Source of the DNA: Sphingobacteriaceae bacterium GW460-11-11-14-LB5
GTDB lineage: Bacteria > Bacteroidota > Bacteroidia > Sphingobacteriales > Sphingobacteriaceae
Assembly (NCBI GenBank): GCA_002151545.1
Contig: CP021237.1
Span: 3,968,001-4,032,000 of the forward strand
Reading direction: 5' to 3'
DNA length: 64,000 bases
Shown here: positions 25,115 to 33,803 of the stretch, in pieces
Numbering within the stretch: position 1 is the stretch's first letter
Layout: each line of letters starts with the position of its first letter
Made by a program: the position numbers and the translations under genes
The notes under the pieces: model-generated
Told to the model about the DNA's origin: nothing
Seen by the model: the letters and a program-made list of their open reading frames with translations, nothing else
Database searches by the model: none

Positions 25115-26107
25115 TTAAAACGCTAAAAAACGACTAATGTTCAATTGAACGTAGTCGTTTTTTTTGTGCGCTCCTCTGTTCAGTTGTATTGCACGGATGC
25201 TGACCCCATTTCTTTCTAAAAGCAGTTCGTCATAAAAACCTTTGTAGTACACATCTTTTACTTCAAACCGCCTGCTGCTCCAGCTATTGCTTATTTCGGC
25301 CCATTCAGGGTAAAATACCACCGAATTTCTTTCTGTTTTTAAACCAATTTTTTCAGCATCAGCTTGAGATAAAACCACAGCATTGCCCAAAATCTGGGCC
25401 GTATAAATATGTTTTGGATGCTGATAAATTTCGGAAGGTTTTCCTGTTTGCAACAGTTCTCCGTTTTTCAGGATCAGTAACTGGTCGGCCAGAAACAAAC
25501 CATCAGCCGGATCGTGAGAAACCAAAATTACGGTAACACCGGTTTCTGAGGCTACTCGTTTAATATCTGCCCTGAGCTGGTTTTTAAGGAGGGCATCAAC
25601 CTGGCTGAAAGGCTCATCTAAAAGTAAAACCTGTGTATCGGCCACCATAGCTTTTGCTATGGCCACACGCTGCTGCTCTCCCCCGCTCAGTTCAATAATT
25701 TTTTTATTTTGAAGTGGTAAAATCCGAAGGTGTTCCATAATCTGGAGCGTTTTCTCGGCTTTGGTTTTAAGGTCGGTATTCGATAACTGTGAGGCAATAT
25801 TATCGTAAACCTTGGCATAAATATTTAATGAAAAATCCTGTGTAACCATTTTCATCTGCTTATGGCCCGGGATAAGTTGTTCATCAGGTCCCTTAACCCT
25901 TTTATCTTCGAAAAAGATTTCACCTTCATCGGTTTTCAACAGCCCGTAAATGGATTTCAGTAAGGTCGATTTTCCGCTTCCGCTCTCGCCAATAATGGCC
26001 ACTACATCACCTTGTTTAATCTCGAAACTTACATTTTTAATTCCGCCGGCTTGTTCTGCCTGATATTGCTTGGTTAAATTTTTAACACTGATTATGGTAT
26101 TGCTCAC
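25115..26107 (-). CDS. ABC transporter ATP-binding protein
   Basis: A 330-residue ATPase: Walker A GESGSGKST at 40-48, signature LSGGEQQRVAIAKAM, Walker B VLLLDEPFSQVD, H-loop VILVSHDP. After the ATPase domain comes about 100 residues resembling the OB-type regulatory tail of polyamine, sulfate or sugar importers (PotA/CysA type). No permease or binding protein is near, so its partner is unknown. The last codons overlap the left arm of the hairpin at 25125-25165. Upstream (26125-26160) are heptad repeats. Confidence 0.88.
   Translation of the reverse strand: MSNTIISVKNLTKQYQAEQAGGIKNVSFEIKQGDVVAIIGESGSGKSTLLKSIYGLLKTDEGEIFFEDKRVKGPDEQLIPGHKQMKMVTQDFSLNIYAKVYDNIASQLSNTDLKTKAEKTLQIMEHLRILPLQNKKIIELSGGEQQRVAIAKAMVADTQVLLLDEPFSQVDALLKNQLRADIKRVASETGVTVILVSHDPADGLFLADQLLILKNGELLQTGKPSEIYQHPKHIYTAQILGNAVVLSQADAEKIGLKTERNSVVFYPEWAEISNSWSSRRFEVKDVYYKGFYDELLLERNGVSIRAIQLNRGAHKKNDYVQLNISRFLAF
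25125..25165 (+). terminator. Hairpin terminator between convergent genes
   Basis: AAAAAACGACTA (25125-25136) and TAGTCGTTTTTT (25152-25163) are exact complements, with a GTTCAATTGAAC palindrome in the loop. Ends the lipoprotein transcript; it lies inside the 3' end of the ABC coding region on the other strand and may work both ways. Confidence 0.82.
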
Positions 26108-26124
26108 GTGGTAAAGATAAGAAA

Positions 26125-26160
26125 AAGGTAGAGGGTTTTGAGGAGGAGGGTTTAAGCGTA
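26125..26160. repeat. Heptad mosaic upstream of the ABC gene
   Basis: AAGGTAG, an 8-base unit, GAGGAGG, AGGGTTT and AAGCGTA lie between two divergent genes. Confidence 0.55.
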
Positions 26161-26186
26161 AACAAAATTACACGTGTGTTATATTT

Positions 26187-26194
26187 TATTTTTG
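26187..26194 (+). promoter_or_regulatory. Predicted promoter -7 box of the PIN toxin-antitoxin pair
   Basis: TATTTTTG fits TAnnTTTG, 63 bases before the antitoxin ATG. No clear -33 box. Confidence 0.4.
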
Positions 26195-26257
26195 CACGTA
26201 TACAGACATCTATGTATCTTTACATCAATATATCTTGACATCAGTAATTATAGAGCC

Positions 26258-26536
26258 ATGAACACTAAACTAACCTTAACCATAGATAAGTCTGTAATTA
26301 AACAAGCTAAAGCTTATGCAGAACAGCAAGGCAGAAGCCTGTCTGCGGTGGTAGAAAATTATTTAAAAGCTGTAACCAAAAGGGAAGAAGTCGCGAGCAA
26401 AGATGATGAGCTCCCGCCAATAGTGAAATCGTTAAAAGGTGCATTTAAAATGTCTCCAGATTTTAACTATAAAGAAGAATTAAATAAAATCAGAGAAGAG
26501 CGATATCAAAAATACCTGAATAATGAAAATCAGTAA
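26258..26536 (+). CDS. Antitoxin-like protein (DUF6364 type) of a PIN toxin pair
   Basis: A 92-residue protein. MNTKLTLTIDKSVIKQAKAYAEQQGRSLSAVVENYL resembles a ribbon-helix-helix DNA-binding N-terminus, and the charged C-terminus is typical of a toxin-neutralising tail. The open frame extends 28 codons upstream (26174), but the ATG at 26258 begins the conserved part and is preferred. Its end overlaps the PIN gene by 14 bases, a common toxin-antitoxin arrangement. By analogy it binds its own promoter and the toxin. Confidence 0.8.
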   Translation: MNTKLTLTIDKSVIKQAKAYAEQQGRSLSAVVENYLKAVTKREEVASKDDELPPIVKSLKGAFKMSPDFNYKEELNKIREERYQKYLNNENQ

Positions 26537-26942
26537 TGTATTAATAGATTCAGATATTATTCTTGACTATTTTCTTGATAGAAAACCTTTTTCTGACGAT
26601 TCATCAAAAGTTTTAGCATTGTGTGAGATTGGAAAACTAAAAGGTTTTGTAACTGGGATCGCTATTGCTAACATCTATTATTTATTAAGAAAAGAACATA
26701 GCCCTAAATCGATATTACAAGGCATAAAGGATTTATTAAACTTTTTGGATGTAATAATTGTGAACAAAGAGGTTATCTTACAATCCATCGATTCCGAATT
26801 TTCTGATTTTGAAGATGCCCTCCAGAATTTTTCTGCTGAAAACCATGGATCAATTAATGTTATAGTTACGCGAAATACTAAAGACTACAAAAAAAGTAAA
26901 CTAAGTGTGCTAACCCCTACGATGTTTCTAAAAACATTATAA
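26523..26942 (+). CDS. PIN domain ribonuclease toxin
   Basis: A 139-residue PIN fold. Acidic residues near the N-terminus (LIDSDIILDYF, D9 and D11), FSDFEDALQ in the middle and VTRNTKDY near the end match the metal-binding set of PIN nucleases. Such toxins (VapC-like) cut RNA, often tRNA; the target is unknown here. Translation is coupled to the overlapping antitoxin. A hairpin terminator follows. Confidence 0.85.
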   Translation: MKISNVLIDSDIILDYFLDRKPFSDDSSKVLALCEIGKLKGFVTGIAIANIYYLLRKEHSPKSILQGIKDLLNFLDVIIVNKEVILQSIDSEFSDFEDALQNFSAENHGSINVIVTRNTKDYKKSKLSVLTPTMFLKTL

Positions 26943-26950
26943 AACAAAAA

Positions 26951-26990
26951 ATCCTGTCTCGCCTAACCGAAACAGGATCTGTTTTATTTG
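26951..26990 (+). terminator. Probable terminator of the PIN toxin-antitoxin operon
   Basis: ATCCTGT-C-TCG pairs with CGA-A-ACAGGAT (26951-26978), followed by CTGTTTTATTT. Confidence 0.65.
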
Positions 26991-27026
26991 TGCATTAATT
27001 TTCTCTGCCCATTGGGAGAATTTATT

Positions 27027-27053
27027 AGTCCCCTGTAGGGGATTTAGGGGTTA
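27027..27053. repeat. Half copy of the CCCCTAAATCCCC element
   Basis: On the minus strand, CCCCTAAATCCCCT-AC-AGGGGACT begins at the stop codon of the 27051-27836 gene. This is the same sequence and the same position relative to a stop codon as after leuC. Confidence 0.7.
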
Positions 27054-27836
27054 ATTCAAGCCAAAGGTAACCCCGAAACTCATGTTCTTTAAACCAGCTT
27101 GCTGTGCGGTAGTAAACATATCGTTAAAGTAATATTTGGTAAATAAACCTATACCACCATAACCAAACCTAATGGTTCCGCCGTAACGAACCGATTGAAA
27201 GTGATAGCTATCATATTGTTTTTCTTTACCACGTTCCTCACTTATCTGTTTAATTTTTCCGTTTAACAAAAAGCTCACCTCCGGGCCTAAAACCAGGTAA
27301 AATCTTTTGCTGTTTTTGTTTTCGCTAGTACGGAATTCGAAGTTTAAGGGAATATGCACATAGCTACTCGAGAATCGGTTTTTTGAAAAATGTACAGGCG
27401 CCTGATCGGTGTATACAAATTCGTTAGAATTTTTAGCAATGGTAATATCTTTTCTTAAGCGAATTAATGTCCAGTCGAATCCACCTGCTACATAAATTTT
27501 AAAGTTAGAGTTGAAACGGTAGCCCAATTGTAACACATCGAAAGAGAATGTACTGGTTTTACCACCTTTATAATCCAAGAAATCGTTGTTTGGAGATAAG
27601 TTAAAGCTGCCATTGTCGATTAATCTGGAGAAGCCCAAATCAACCCTTGTAAAAGTAATTCCACCTACGAAACGTCCTTTTTTAACTGAATCTGCAGCTT
27701 TGGTTTTAATGATGATGCCATGTCCTTCACTATAATCCATTTTCTTTTTGGTACTATCCTGTTGAGCAAAAGCACCTGGAGCCATAACACCGGCAAGCCC
27801 GCTTACCAAAAGTGTTGTATAAATTAGACGTTTCAT
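27051..27836 (-). CDS. Outer membrane beta-barrel protein (PorT/OMP_b-brl-like)
   Basis: A 261-residue exported protein with a Sec signal (MKRLIYTTLLVSGLAGVMAP...AFAQ, cleavage near residue 25). The rest shows alternating hydrophobic strands, for example GGITFTRVDLGFSRL and FKIYVAGGFDWTLIRL, ending in an aromatic-poor strand MSFGVTFGLN, as in small OM barrels of Bacteroidetes. It lies directly downstream of the anti-sigma gene in the same direction, so it may be part of a sigma-controlled envelope unit. Function unknown. Confidence 0.8.
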   Translation of the reverse strand: MKRLIYTTLLVSGLAGVMAPGAFAQQDSTKKKMDYSEGHGIIIKTKAADSVKKGRFVGGITFTRVDLGFSRLIDNGSFNLSPNNDFLDYKGGKTSTFSFDVLQLGYRFNSNFKIYVAGGFDWTLIRLRKDITIAKNSNEFVYTDQAPVHFSKNRFSSSYVHIPLNFEFRTSENKNSKRFYLVLGPEVSFLLNGKIKQISEERGKEKQYDSYHFQSVRYGGTIRFGYGGIGLFTKYYFNDMFTTAQQAGLKNMSFGVTFGLN

Positions 27837-27916
27837 ATCTGTGTGTTTGTTATGTTAATTGTTGTAAAACTTAAATGTTTAATGTTAGACACTGTTAACT
27901 GATCATTAAAAACTCT

Positions 27917-28678
27917 TTATTTCTTATTGCGTTTACCTATTTTAAATGGGCCAATATTTATCGATGCCAAAGAAGAATCATCATCATCAGTACGGAACTG
28001 GATCAGTTTGTCTTTTCTTTTATCCATTTTGTTAACAATCAGGTTTACCACGTCGCCAACATTACGAATGCCTTTATTGGTTTGCTCGTTATCGTTAACA
28101 GGCTCATCTGTTTTAACAGTTGTAGGATTAGCAACAATTAAGGTTTCCTCTTTTGGCTGCAAAATCGCCTCCTCAATTTTTGTTTTAATATCTTTTTTAG
28201 GTTCCTCAACTTTGGCTACTGCGGTTTCCTGTTTTTGCATATCAGGTGCAGTAATTATCGTTTGCTTTTCCTTTTCTATAACCGGTTTCACTTCTTGTTT
28301 CACTTTGGTTTTGGCAATGGCGCTCGCTGCCTTAGGTTGAACTGGTAAAACTGGTGCGATATTTTCAACTGGATCAACAATCTTTGCAGCATCTTTAACC
28401 ATCGGTTCTTGCACTGTTGGCTTAGTTTTTTCAATGGTGTTACCTGCCAATTGCTTACCTCCCTTAGTGGTATCCTGTTGTTGATAAACCAAAATTCCAA
28501 GTGTAGCAATTAATAACACTGCTGCTGCCGATAACCAATAAACAGGTATGATCCTTTTTTTCTTAGGCGCTATTTCGCTTTCGATATTGCTCCATAAATC
28601 CCTCGAAGGTGTTACTTCAGCGTCAGCAAAAGCATCCTTAAATAACTGATCAAAATCCTTATCCCGTATAGGTTGCAT
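27917..28678 (-). CDS. Putative anti-sigma factor / membrane protein
   Basis: A 253-residue protein. Residues about 1-45 are a cytoplasmic segment starting MQPIRDKDFDQLFKDAFADAE; one membrane helix follows at about 46-65 (VYWLSAAAVLLIATLGILVY); then a long Lys/Glu/Pro/Thr-rich linker and a short conserved C-terminus. This matches membrane anti-sigma-like proteins encoded after ECF sigma genes. The frame begins at a TTG (28684), but the ATG at 28678 is preferred. It overlaps the sigma gene by 20 bases, showing translational coupling. Confidence 0.75.
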   Translation of the reverse strand: MQPIRDKDFDQLFKDAFADAEVTPSRDLWSNIESEIAPKKKRIIPVYWLSAAAVLLIATLGILVYQQQDTTKGGKQLAGNTIEKTKPTVQEPMVKDAAKIVDPVENIAPVLPVQPKAASAIAKTKVKQEVKPVIEKEKQTIITAPDMQKQETAVAKVEEPKKDIKTKIEEAILQPKEETLIVANPTTVKTDEPVNDNEQTNKGIRNVGDVVNLIVNKMDKRKDKLIQFRTDDDDSSLASINIGPFKIGKRNKK

Positions 28679-29228
28679 AACCAAATCCCTCCATTTTTAT
28701 AATTTCTTCTTTTAATATTGCTCTTGCCCTCGACAATTGCGATTTACTCGCGCCTTCTGAGATGCCAAGCGTTTCTCCAATTTCTTTGTGCGAATAACCT
28801 TCTATTACATACATGTTAAAAACCATGCGGTAACCATCTGCCAGTTTTTGTATCACCTTCATTAAATCCTGCATCCCTAAGGTGCCAAAATCAAATCCGG
28901 TTGATGGTTGCTCGTAAGCTTCATCTATTTCTACTACGTTTAAGCTGCGTAAATTTTTACGGTAACTCTCAATCGCAGTATTCACCATTACTCTCCTAAT
29001 CCAGCCTTCAAAAGAACCATCACCTCTATACTCTTTTATTTTTTGAAAGATCTTGATGTAGCCCATCTGCAGCACATCTTCTGCCTCCATCCTGTCTTTG
29101 GCGTAGCGCATACAAACGGCCAACATTTTCGATGCCGTTTGCTTGTAAAGCAGCTCCTGCATCTTCCGGTCGCCAGCCTTGCAGCCTTCCATCAAATCGT
29201 TTATCGTATAGCTTCGCGTCAATTTCAT
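28659..29228 (-). CDS. ECF RNA polymerase sigma factor
   Basis: A 189-residue sigma-70 family (ECF) protein. Region 2 includes AVCMRYAKDRMEAEDVLQMGYIKIF; region 4 includes YSHKEIGETLGISEGASKSQLSRARA. The ATG at 29228 (MKLTRSYTINDL) is chosen over a longer upstream frame because region 2 starts soon after. It likely directs transcription of the overlapping anti-sigma gene and the barrel protein. Signal unknown. Confidence 0.93.
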   Translation of the reverse strand: MKLTRSYTINDLMEGCKAGDRKMQELLYKQTASKMLAVCMRYAKDRMEAEDVLQMGYIKIFQKIKEYRGDGSFEGWIRRVMVNTAIESYRKNLRSLNVVEIDEAYEQPSTGFDFGTLGMQDLMKVIQKLADGYRMVFNMYVIEGYSHKEIGETLGISEGASKSQLSRARAILKEEIIKMEGFGYATYTG

Positions 29229-29626
29229 TGTGTGTTTGTATATAGAAGATGGCAGATTACAAACAATGGTTGCATGAGGAGAGAAAAAAAAGTTAAATAA
29301 AGTTAAAATAAGAATCACATCTATTGATTATCAAATAGATATGATTAAAATATTTTTCAAGAAAGATATAGATTTTTGTTTTGGAAAGCAATGGCAGGTG
29401 CATTTTTGAAACGTTAGTCCTGCTATTCGTTACAATCTTTTTTATACTGCTGTCATGCTGAGGCACGAAGCATCTGTTTCATCAGTTGCGGATGCTTCGT
29501 ACCTCAGCATGACACCATATTGAAGCTTGCTGCAGAAAAAAGGATTTTCACTGCTATCAGGTTTAGGAATTTGAGTTAGTGTTTAAAATTTATTATGAGT
29601 TTAATCACCCTCAACCTTTCTACCAT
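29229..29626. repeat. Gap with GTCATGCTGAGG hairpin and heptads
   Basis: 29452-29474 and 29491-29513 form a 23-base inverted repeat (GTCATGCTGAGGCACGAAGC...) with one mismatch. 29607-29635 is ACCTTCC-like heptads running into the end of the next gene. The rest, 29229-29450, is A/T-rich upstream sequence of the sigma gene without a gene. Confidence 0.7.
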
Positions 29627-30784
29627 CTACCTTCCCTCCTTTTTCACCTTAAACAATTTAAAATCCTGTTTGTAGGTTAAGAAAAATGAGTGATTAAACT
29701 GAAGTTGTTTATCGGTATGGTCTAAATCGATATGTGGTTCAAAACGCACATCAAGGTATAAATGCGGAATTAATTCTTTTTGGTAAGCATAACGCAACGA
29801 AACAATGTTTCTGGCGCTCTGCTTCAAACCTGGACTATATAGATTATCAGATACCGATTCGTATAATGGCATCCCTTTAATCGAAATAAAATTATTACCC
29901 TTCCAGTAAGAAGCTACCAGGCTTCCCCATTTACTTTCTACACCGGCATTTAACCATAAGCCAAAACCACCCTGGTAGGCTCTTCTTTTATCCGGCGAAA
30001 AATCTTTGTAAACCGCTATGTAGTTATCCGTATATACCTGTTTAATATTGCTGTTGATATCTTTATGCAATTTTATACCTGTTGCGCCATTAAACATGGT
30101 CGTAATCGGGATTTCTTTAAGTACATCAATCTGCCCACCCTGGTGGAAAGCTAAAAACTGCGCTGGAATACTCAATTTCCAGTCATCATTTTTAATTAAA
30201 AAGCTTTCAGTTGATAAACCTCCGATAATTTCTTCTTTTGCCGGATCGCCTTTATAAATCATTTTCTGCCAGGCTATCCAGGCATCTAAAGTAAATTTCT
30301 CACGTTCTACCAATAACTGTGTTCCGTATTCAATCGGTGTGGTTATGGTTCTTTCGAAATCGTACAGCGGCTCAATATATTTGTGTTGAATGTTGCCTTC
30401 TAAACTTCCAAAAATTAAGGTGAGGTTTCTTTTATGGTATTTTACGCTAAATAAAGGTTTCGCATCTGAGACCCCGTTCCTTCCAAAGTCCTTTCTGATA
30501 AATGCACCCGCGGTGATGGCCAGATTTGGATGCGCATAATAAACAATTTGTGGCTGCAACTGCGTACCGTACAAAGTATAACCATCATGAAAATCGTTGG
30601 TATACTCGTAATTACGAACGTAGTTTAAATTGTAAAAGTTGAAGTGAACCTCGTTGGTTAAGCTGCTATCGGGGCGGATTCTATTTTCAAAAGCCAATTG
30701 ATTAAACTGAGCCGAAGCGAAATAAGTACTAAAAAGAAAAGATATGAAGAGTAAGGTCTTTTTCAGACCTGTAGATGTAAACAT
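29627..30784 (-). CDS. Hypothetical outer membrane barrel protein
   Basis: A 385-residue exported protein: signal peptide about residues 1-25 (ending TYFASAQ), then many short amphipathic beta strands (HFNFYNLNYVRNYEY, QPQIVYYAHPNLAITAGAFI and similar) through to the C-terminus, consistent with an outer membrane barrel of 16 or more strands. No family recognised. The last residues KKEGR and the stop codon are encoded by repeat heptads, as in leuD. Probably transcribed alone. Confidence 0.7.
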   Translation of the reverse strand: MFTSTGLKKTLLFISFLFSTYFASAQFNQLAFENRIRPDSSLTNEVHFNFYNLNYVRNYEYTNDFHDGYTLYGTQLQPQIVYYAHPNLAITAGAFIRKDFGRNGVSDAKPLFSVKYHKRNLTLIFGSLEGNIQHKYIEPLYDFERTITTPIEYGTQLLVEREKFTLDAWIAWQKMIYKGDPAKEEIIGGLSTESFLIKNDDWKLSIPAQFLAFHQGGQIDVLKEIPITTMFNGATGIKLHKDINSNIKQVYTDNYIAVYKDFSPDKRRAYQGGFGLWLNAGVESKWGSLVASYWKGNNFISIKGMPLYESVSDNLYSPGLKQSARNIVSLRYAYQKELIPHLYLDVRFEPHIDLDHTDKQLQFNHSFFLTYKQDFKLFKVKKEGR

Positions 30785-30973
30785 GCGCTTTGATTTTATC
30801 GCCCAAATTTAGAATAGTTTTTGGTTTATTTAACCGCAAAGAACGCGAAGTTTACGCAAAGGAAACAAAGTTAATAGGGGTTGATCGCTAAGGCACAAAG
30901 AGCACAAAGCTTTTTTAACACCATTAATTAAAAATAATATTCTTGGTGGCTTAGTGACTTTGTGGTACAAAGA
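30785..30973. repeat. GCAAAG-type repeat upstream of the barrel gene
   Basis: AACCGCAAAGAACGCGAAG, ACGCAAAGG and GGCACAAAGAGCACAAAG fill 30830-30915, with a further copy to 30970. The same family is inverted at 12780-12830 and 40550-40576. No gene. Confidence 0.55.
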
Positions 30974-31534
30974 TTATTCTCCACGTTTCTTACGATAGTT
31001 CTTGTACAGTTTAACTGCAATCATAATGGCCATCGCTACCCCCATGATGCCAATTAAACCATAAATCCAGTTAATGGCACTTTTAAGAATCACCACAAAT
31101 ACAATAGCGATCATAAAGATGGTCGCCAGTTCACGCCACAACCTCAATTGAAAACTGCTTAGCTTATATTGATTGTTTTTAAGCTGTTTAACGATGTTTT
31201 GACAGATGAAATGATAGATGAGTAAGCCAACAACAAAAGCAAGCTTCACCCACATCCAATCGGCCTGCAGCAAGCCCTGATTTAAAGTTAACATAGATGC
31301 GCCTGCCAAAACAGAAATAATCATGGCCGGAGTGGCAATAATTTTCCATAAAGTTGCCTCCATTTTAACAAACTGCTTTTGAAGGATACTTTTTTCGGGT
31401 TCGGGTTTATCGTTCGCTTCTGTGTGGTAAATAAAAAGGCTCAGGATATAAAACAATCCAGCCATCCAGCTAATTACAAATACAATATGTACTGCTTTGA
31501 AATATTGGTAATATGGCAGTAAGGCTTCTATCAT
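30974..31534 (-). CDS. hemJ: Protoporphyrinogen IX oxidase, HemJ family
   Basis: A 186-residue membrane protein with about five helices. The conserved first helix YQYFKAVHIVFVISWMAGLF (H16, W23) followed by the YILSLFIYH segment matches the HemJ/UPF0093 family (CopD-like). HemJ oxidises protoporphyrinogen to protoporphyrin, the penultimate heme step, in many bacteria lacking HemG and HemY. Its location beside hemE in the tetrapyrrole cluster supports this. Its ATG overlaps the zeta-like gene stop (ATGA), so the two are translationally coupled although unrelated in function. Confidence 0.88.
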   Translation of the reverse strand: MIEALLPYYQYFKAVHIVFVISWMAGLFYILSLFIYHTEANDKPEPEKSILQKQFVKMEATLWKIIATPAMIISVLAGASMLTLNQGLLQADWMWVKLAFVVGLLIYHFICQNIVKQLKNNQYKLSSFQLRLWRELATIFMIAIVFVVILKSAINWIYGLIGIMGVAMAIMIAVKLYKNYRKKRGE

Positions 31535-32274
31535 TTAATCTTATTCAAAATATAATTGTCCAACCAATTTGGAACATTAAGAACTTCCAGATTCAAAATT
31601 CCATCTTTAATGTTTCCAACAAAGTCATGTTTTATTCCTGAATTGTCCCAAAGATAAGTTTCATCTGCCTTTTTAAGCATATCGATTAATAAGTCCATTG
31701 TCAAAAAGTAACGCTTCTCAATCTTTTCTGCCTCAACTAAATGGCCGCCTTTCAAAATCCTATCCTTTACACGCTCTAAATTCATCTTTGGCGTTTCAGT
31801 ACCTATAAAATAAAGATAGACCTTATAATTATTACGATGAGCAAAATCAATAAGCTCTAATTTTGAAGGATGTGAAAATACGGTTTCGAAGCTGAATGAT
31901 TTTTTACTTCTGATTAATGAATATCGAATAAAATCTGCTATAATCGCAAAATGGTAAGAATTGTAAACCGTTGCAAATGTTATATTTTTAACAACAACAT
32001 TTTCTCTAACAATTAAATTCCAACTGTCTTTACTGAAACCTGCTTTTGTAAAAAGTCCACTTTGAAAACAAAACGACTCAAAATCCTCGTTCGTAGCATC
32101 TATTTCAAAATCAGATAAGTTGAGAAAATTTTTCTTCTTAAACTCTTCTTCCAATAAATCTGCATTAACAAAAATTCTGGTAGAAAAATAGCTCGATTTT
32201 ATAGAATCAAATAAAGTAGTTTTACCCGAGCCATTAGGACCGGCAAAAATTCTCAATTTAGGCTGTTGGGGCAT
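31531..32274 (-). CDS. Zeta-toxin-like P-loop ATPase/kinase
   Basis: A 247-residue protein with Walker A GPNGSGKTT at 12-20 and a later FSFETVFSHPSKLEL segment (the arm seen in zeta toxins and UDP-N-acetylglucosamine-kinase-like proteins), plus YLYFIGTETPKMNLERVKDR. Zeta toxins phosphorylate cell-wall sugar nucleotides; many chromosomal relatives are not proven toxins. It overlaps the small upstream gene by one base (TAATG) and hemJ by four. It splits hemE from hemJ, probably as an insertion. Confidence 0.8.
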   Translation of the reverse strand: MPQQPKLRIFAGPNGSGKTTLFDSIKSSYFSTRIFVNADLLEEEFKKKNFLNLSDFEIDATNEDFESFCFQSGLFTKAGFSKDSWNLIVRENVVVKNITFATVYNSYHFAIIADFIRYSLIRSKKSFSFETVFSHPSKLELIDFAHRNNYKVYLYFIGTETPKMNLERVKDRILKGGHLVEAEKIEKRYFLTMDLLIDMLKKADETYLWDNSGIKHDFVGNIKDGILNLEVLNVPNWLDNYILNKIK

Positions 32275-32507
32275 TAAAAAAGTTTAATTCTCTTTGCAGA
32301 AACCCTTCTTCTATTAAATTTACCTTCTGCTACCTTAACTGTATCACCGTTATTGAATGTTCTATAAACACCATCCGCTTTAACTTCGGTTCTACCTAAA
32401 TTTAAGGCATCAACAACCCTAAGAACATCTTCCATCTTCTTATTAACTGCTCTAATTAATTGTTTAATCGGCAGCTTATCCTCATCACTTAAAGATTTAA
32501 CAGTCAT
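32274..32507 (-). CDS. Small partner protein of the zeta-like gene
   Basis: A 77-residue basic protein (MTVKSLSDEDKLPIKQLIRA... ending RRRVSAKRIKLF). No named domain recognised; the position immediately before and overlapping a zeta-like gene suggests an antitoxin, but this is inference. It starts 45 bases downstream of the hemE stop on the same strand. Confidence 0.65.
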   Translation of the reverse strand: MTVKSLSDEDKLPIKQLIRAVNKKMEDVLRVVDALNLGRTEVKADGVYRTFNNGDTVKVAEGKFNRRRVSAKRIKLF

Positions 32508-32552
32508 ATTATTGGAGTTACATAGCTAATATACAAAAATCAAATGATTCGT

Positions 32553-33578
32553 TTAATACCTAAACTCTTTTACCACCTCAATTGCATACTTCACATTATC
32601 GAAAGGAATATCTGGCATAATACCGTGACCTAAATTGAAGATAAAACCTTCCGTACCGCGCAGGCGTTCGAATAATTTATGAATCTGTGCTTTAATTACC
32701 GCTTTATCTGCGTATAAAATATGTGGGTCTAAATTTCCCTGAACGGCAATACCAGCTGGCAAAGCATTTTTAATGTTCAATAAATCAGCGTTCCAGTCAA
32801 CTGAAATCACATCTGGTTTAGCTTCTGCCATAATCGGTGCAAAAACCGAACTTCCTTTACAGAAAGAAATCACCGGGATATCTTTTCTGTTCAAGTTAGC
32901 AATGATTTCCTGGATGTACCGGTGAGAAAACTCCTGGTAATCATTCCATGATAAAGCAAGCGCCCAACTGTCGAAAATCTGAACAGCGTTAACACCAGCA
33001 GCAATCTGAAGATTCAGGTAATCAGCCGTTACTTTGGCAATTTTAGCCAAAAGTTTATGGGCCAGCTCTGGTTGATTGTGAATAAAGAGTTTGGTTAATT
33101 TAAAATCTTTAGAAGAACCACCTTCAATTAAATAACTCATTACCGTAAATGGTGCACCTGCAAAACCGATTAATGGAATTCTGCTATCTAATCGTTGTTG
33201 AATTACTTTAATCGCATCAGCAACATATTGCAATTCGTCTAAACAATCAACATTTAAGTTTTCGATGTCATTAGCCGTACGTACAGGATTGGCAAACTTA
33301 GGTCCTACACCTTGGGTAAAACTCAAATCGCCACCCATGGCCTCGCCGGTTACCAAAATGTCACAGAATAAAATCGCAGCATCAATATCCAACAAATCAA
33401 CAGGTAACATGGTCACATCTGCTGCAATTTCAGGGGTTTTACACATCTCTAAAAAAGAGTATTTGTTTTTAATTTCCCAATATTGTGGCATAAAACGACC
33501 TGCCTGACGCATCATCCATACTGGTGGGCGTTCGGTTTGTTTTGAAAATGCTGCGTCTAAAAATAAGTTATTCTTCAT
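32553..33578 (-). CDS. hemE: Uroporphyrinogen decarboxylase
   Basis: A 341-residue TIM-barrel enzyme converting uroporphyrinogen III to coproporphyrinogen III. PPVWMMRQAGRFMPQYWEI holds the key Arg24 and Arg28; GFAGAPFTVMSYLIEGG, IQIFDSW-type and FNLGHGIMPDIP are other signatures. The frame begins seven codons earlier at 33599, but the ATG at 33578 (MKNNLFLDAAF) fits relatives better. Upstream is repeat sequence and a terminator of the preceding operon, so hemE likely has its own promoter. Confidence 0.97.
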   Translation of the reverse strand: MKNNLFLDAAFSKQTERPPVWMMRQAGRFMPQYWEIKNKYSFLEMCKTPEIAADVTMLPVDLLDIDAAILFCDILVTGEAMGGDLSFTQGVGPKFANPVRTANDIENLNVDCLDELQYVADAIKVIQQRLDSRIPLIGFAGAPFTVMSYLIEGGSSKDFKLTKLFIHNQPELAHKLLAKIAKVTADYLNLQIAAGVNAVQIFDSWALALSWNDYQEFSHRYIQEIIANLNRKDIPVISFCKGSSVFAPIMAEAKPDVISVDWNADLLNIKNALPAGIAVQGNLDPHILYADKAVIKAQIHKLFERLRGTEGFIFNLGHGIMPDIPFDNVKYAIEVVKEFRY

Positions 33579-33599
33579 GATTTGTATTTGGTATCTCAC

Positions 33600-33730
33600 T
33601 AATCGTCACCCTGAATTCAGTTCAGGGTCTTAATAATAAAAAAATGCTGAGCTAAATTTATTGCGTAGCTTTCGGCTTCGCTACAGGTCAGCATGACGAG
33701 TGGCCTAAAAATTTTAATTTTGCAAAGGTA
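33600..33730. repeat. GTCA-type hairpin repeats before hemE
   Basis: ACCCTGAA-TTCAG-TTCAGGGT near 33608-33630, GTAGC...GCTAC near 33664-33685 and ATGCTGA...TCAGCATGACG further in. No gene. Confidence 0.6.
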
Positions 33731-33781
33731 TAAATAAAAAAAAAACGAAGTACCTTTTTATCAAAAACTGGTGCTTCGTTT
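33731..33781 (-). terminator. Intrinsic terminator of the two-component operon
   Basis: On the minus strand AAACGAAGCACC pairs with GGTACTTCGTTT (one G-U) across a 15-base loop and is followed by a run of about ten T. It ends the histidine kinase-response regulator-membrane protein transcript. Confidence 0.85.
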
Positions 33782-33803
33782 GTTCAAAATGACAATATTA
33801 ATA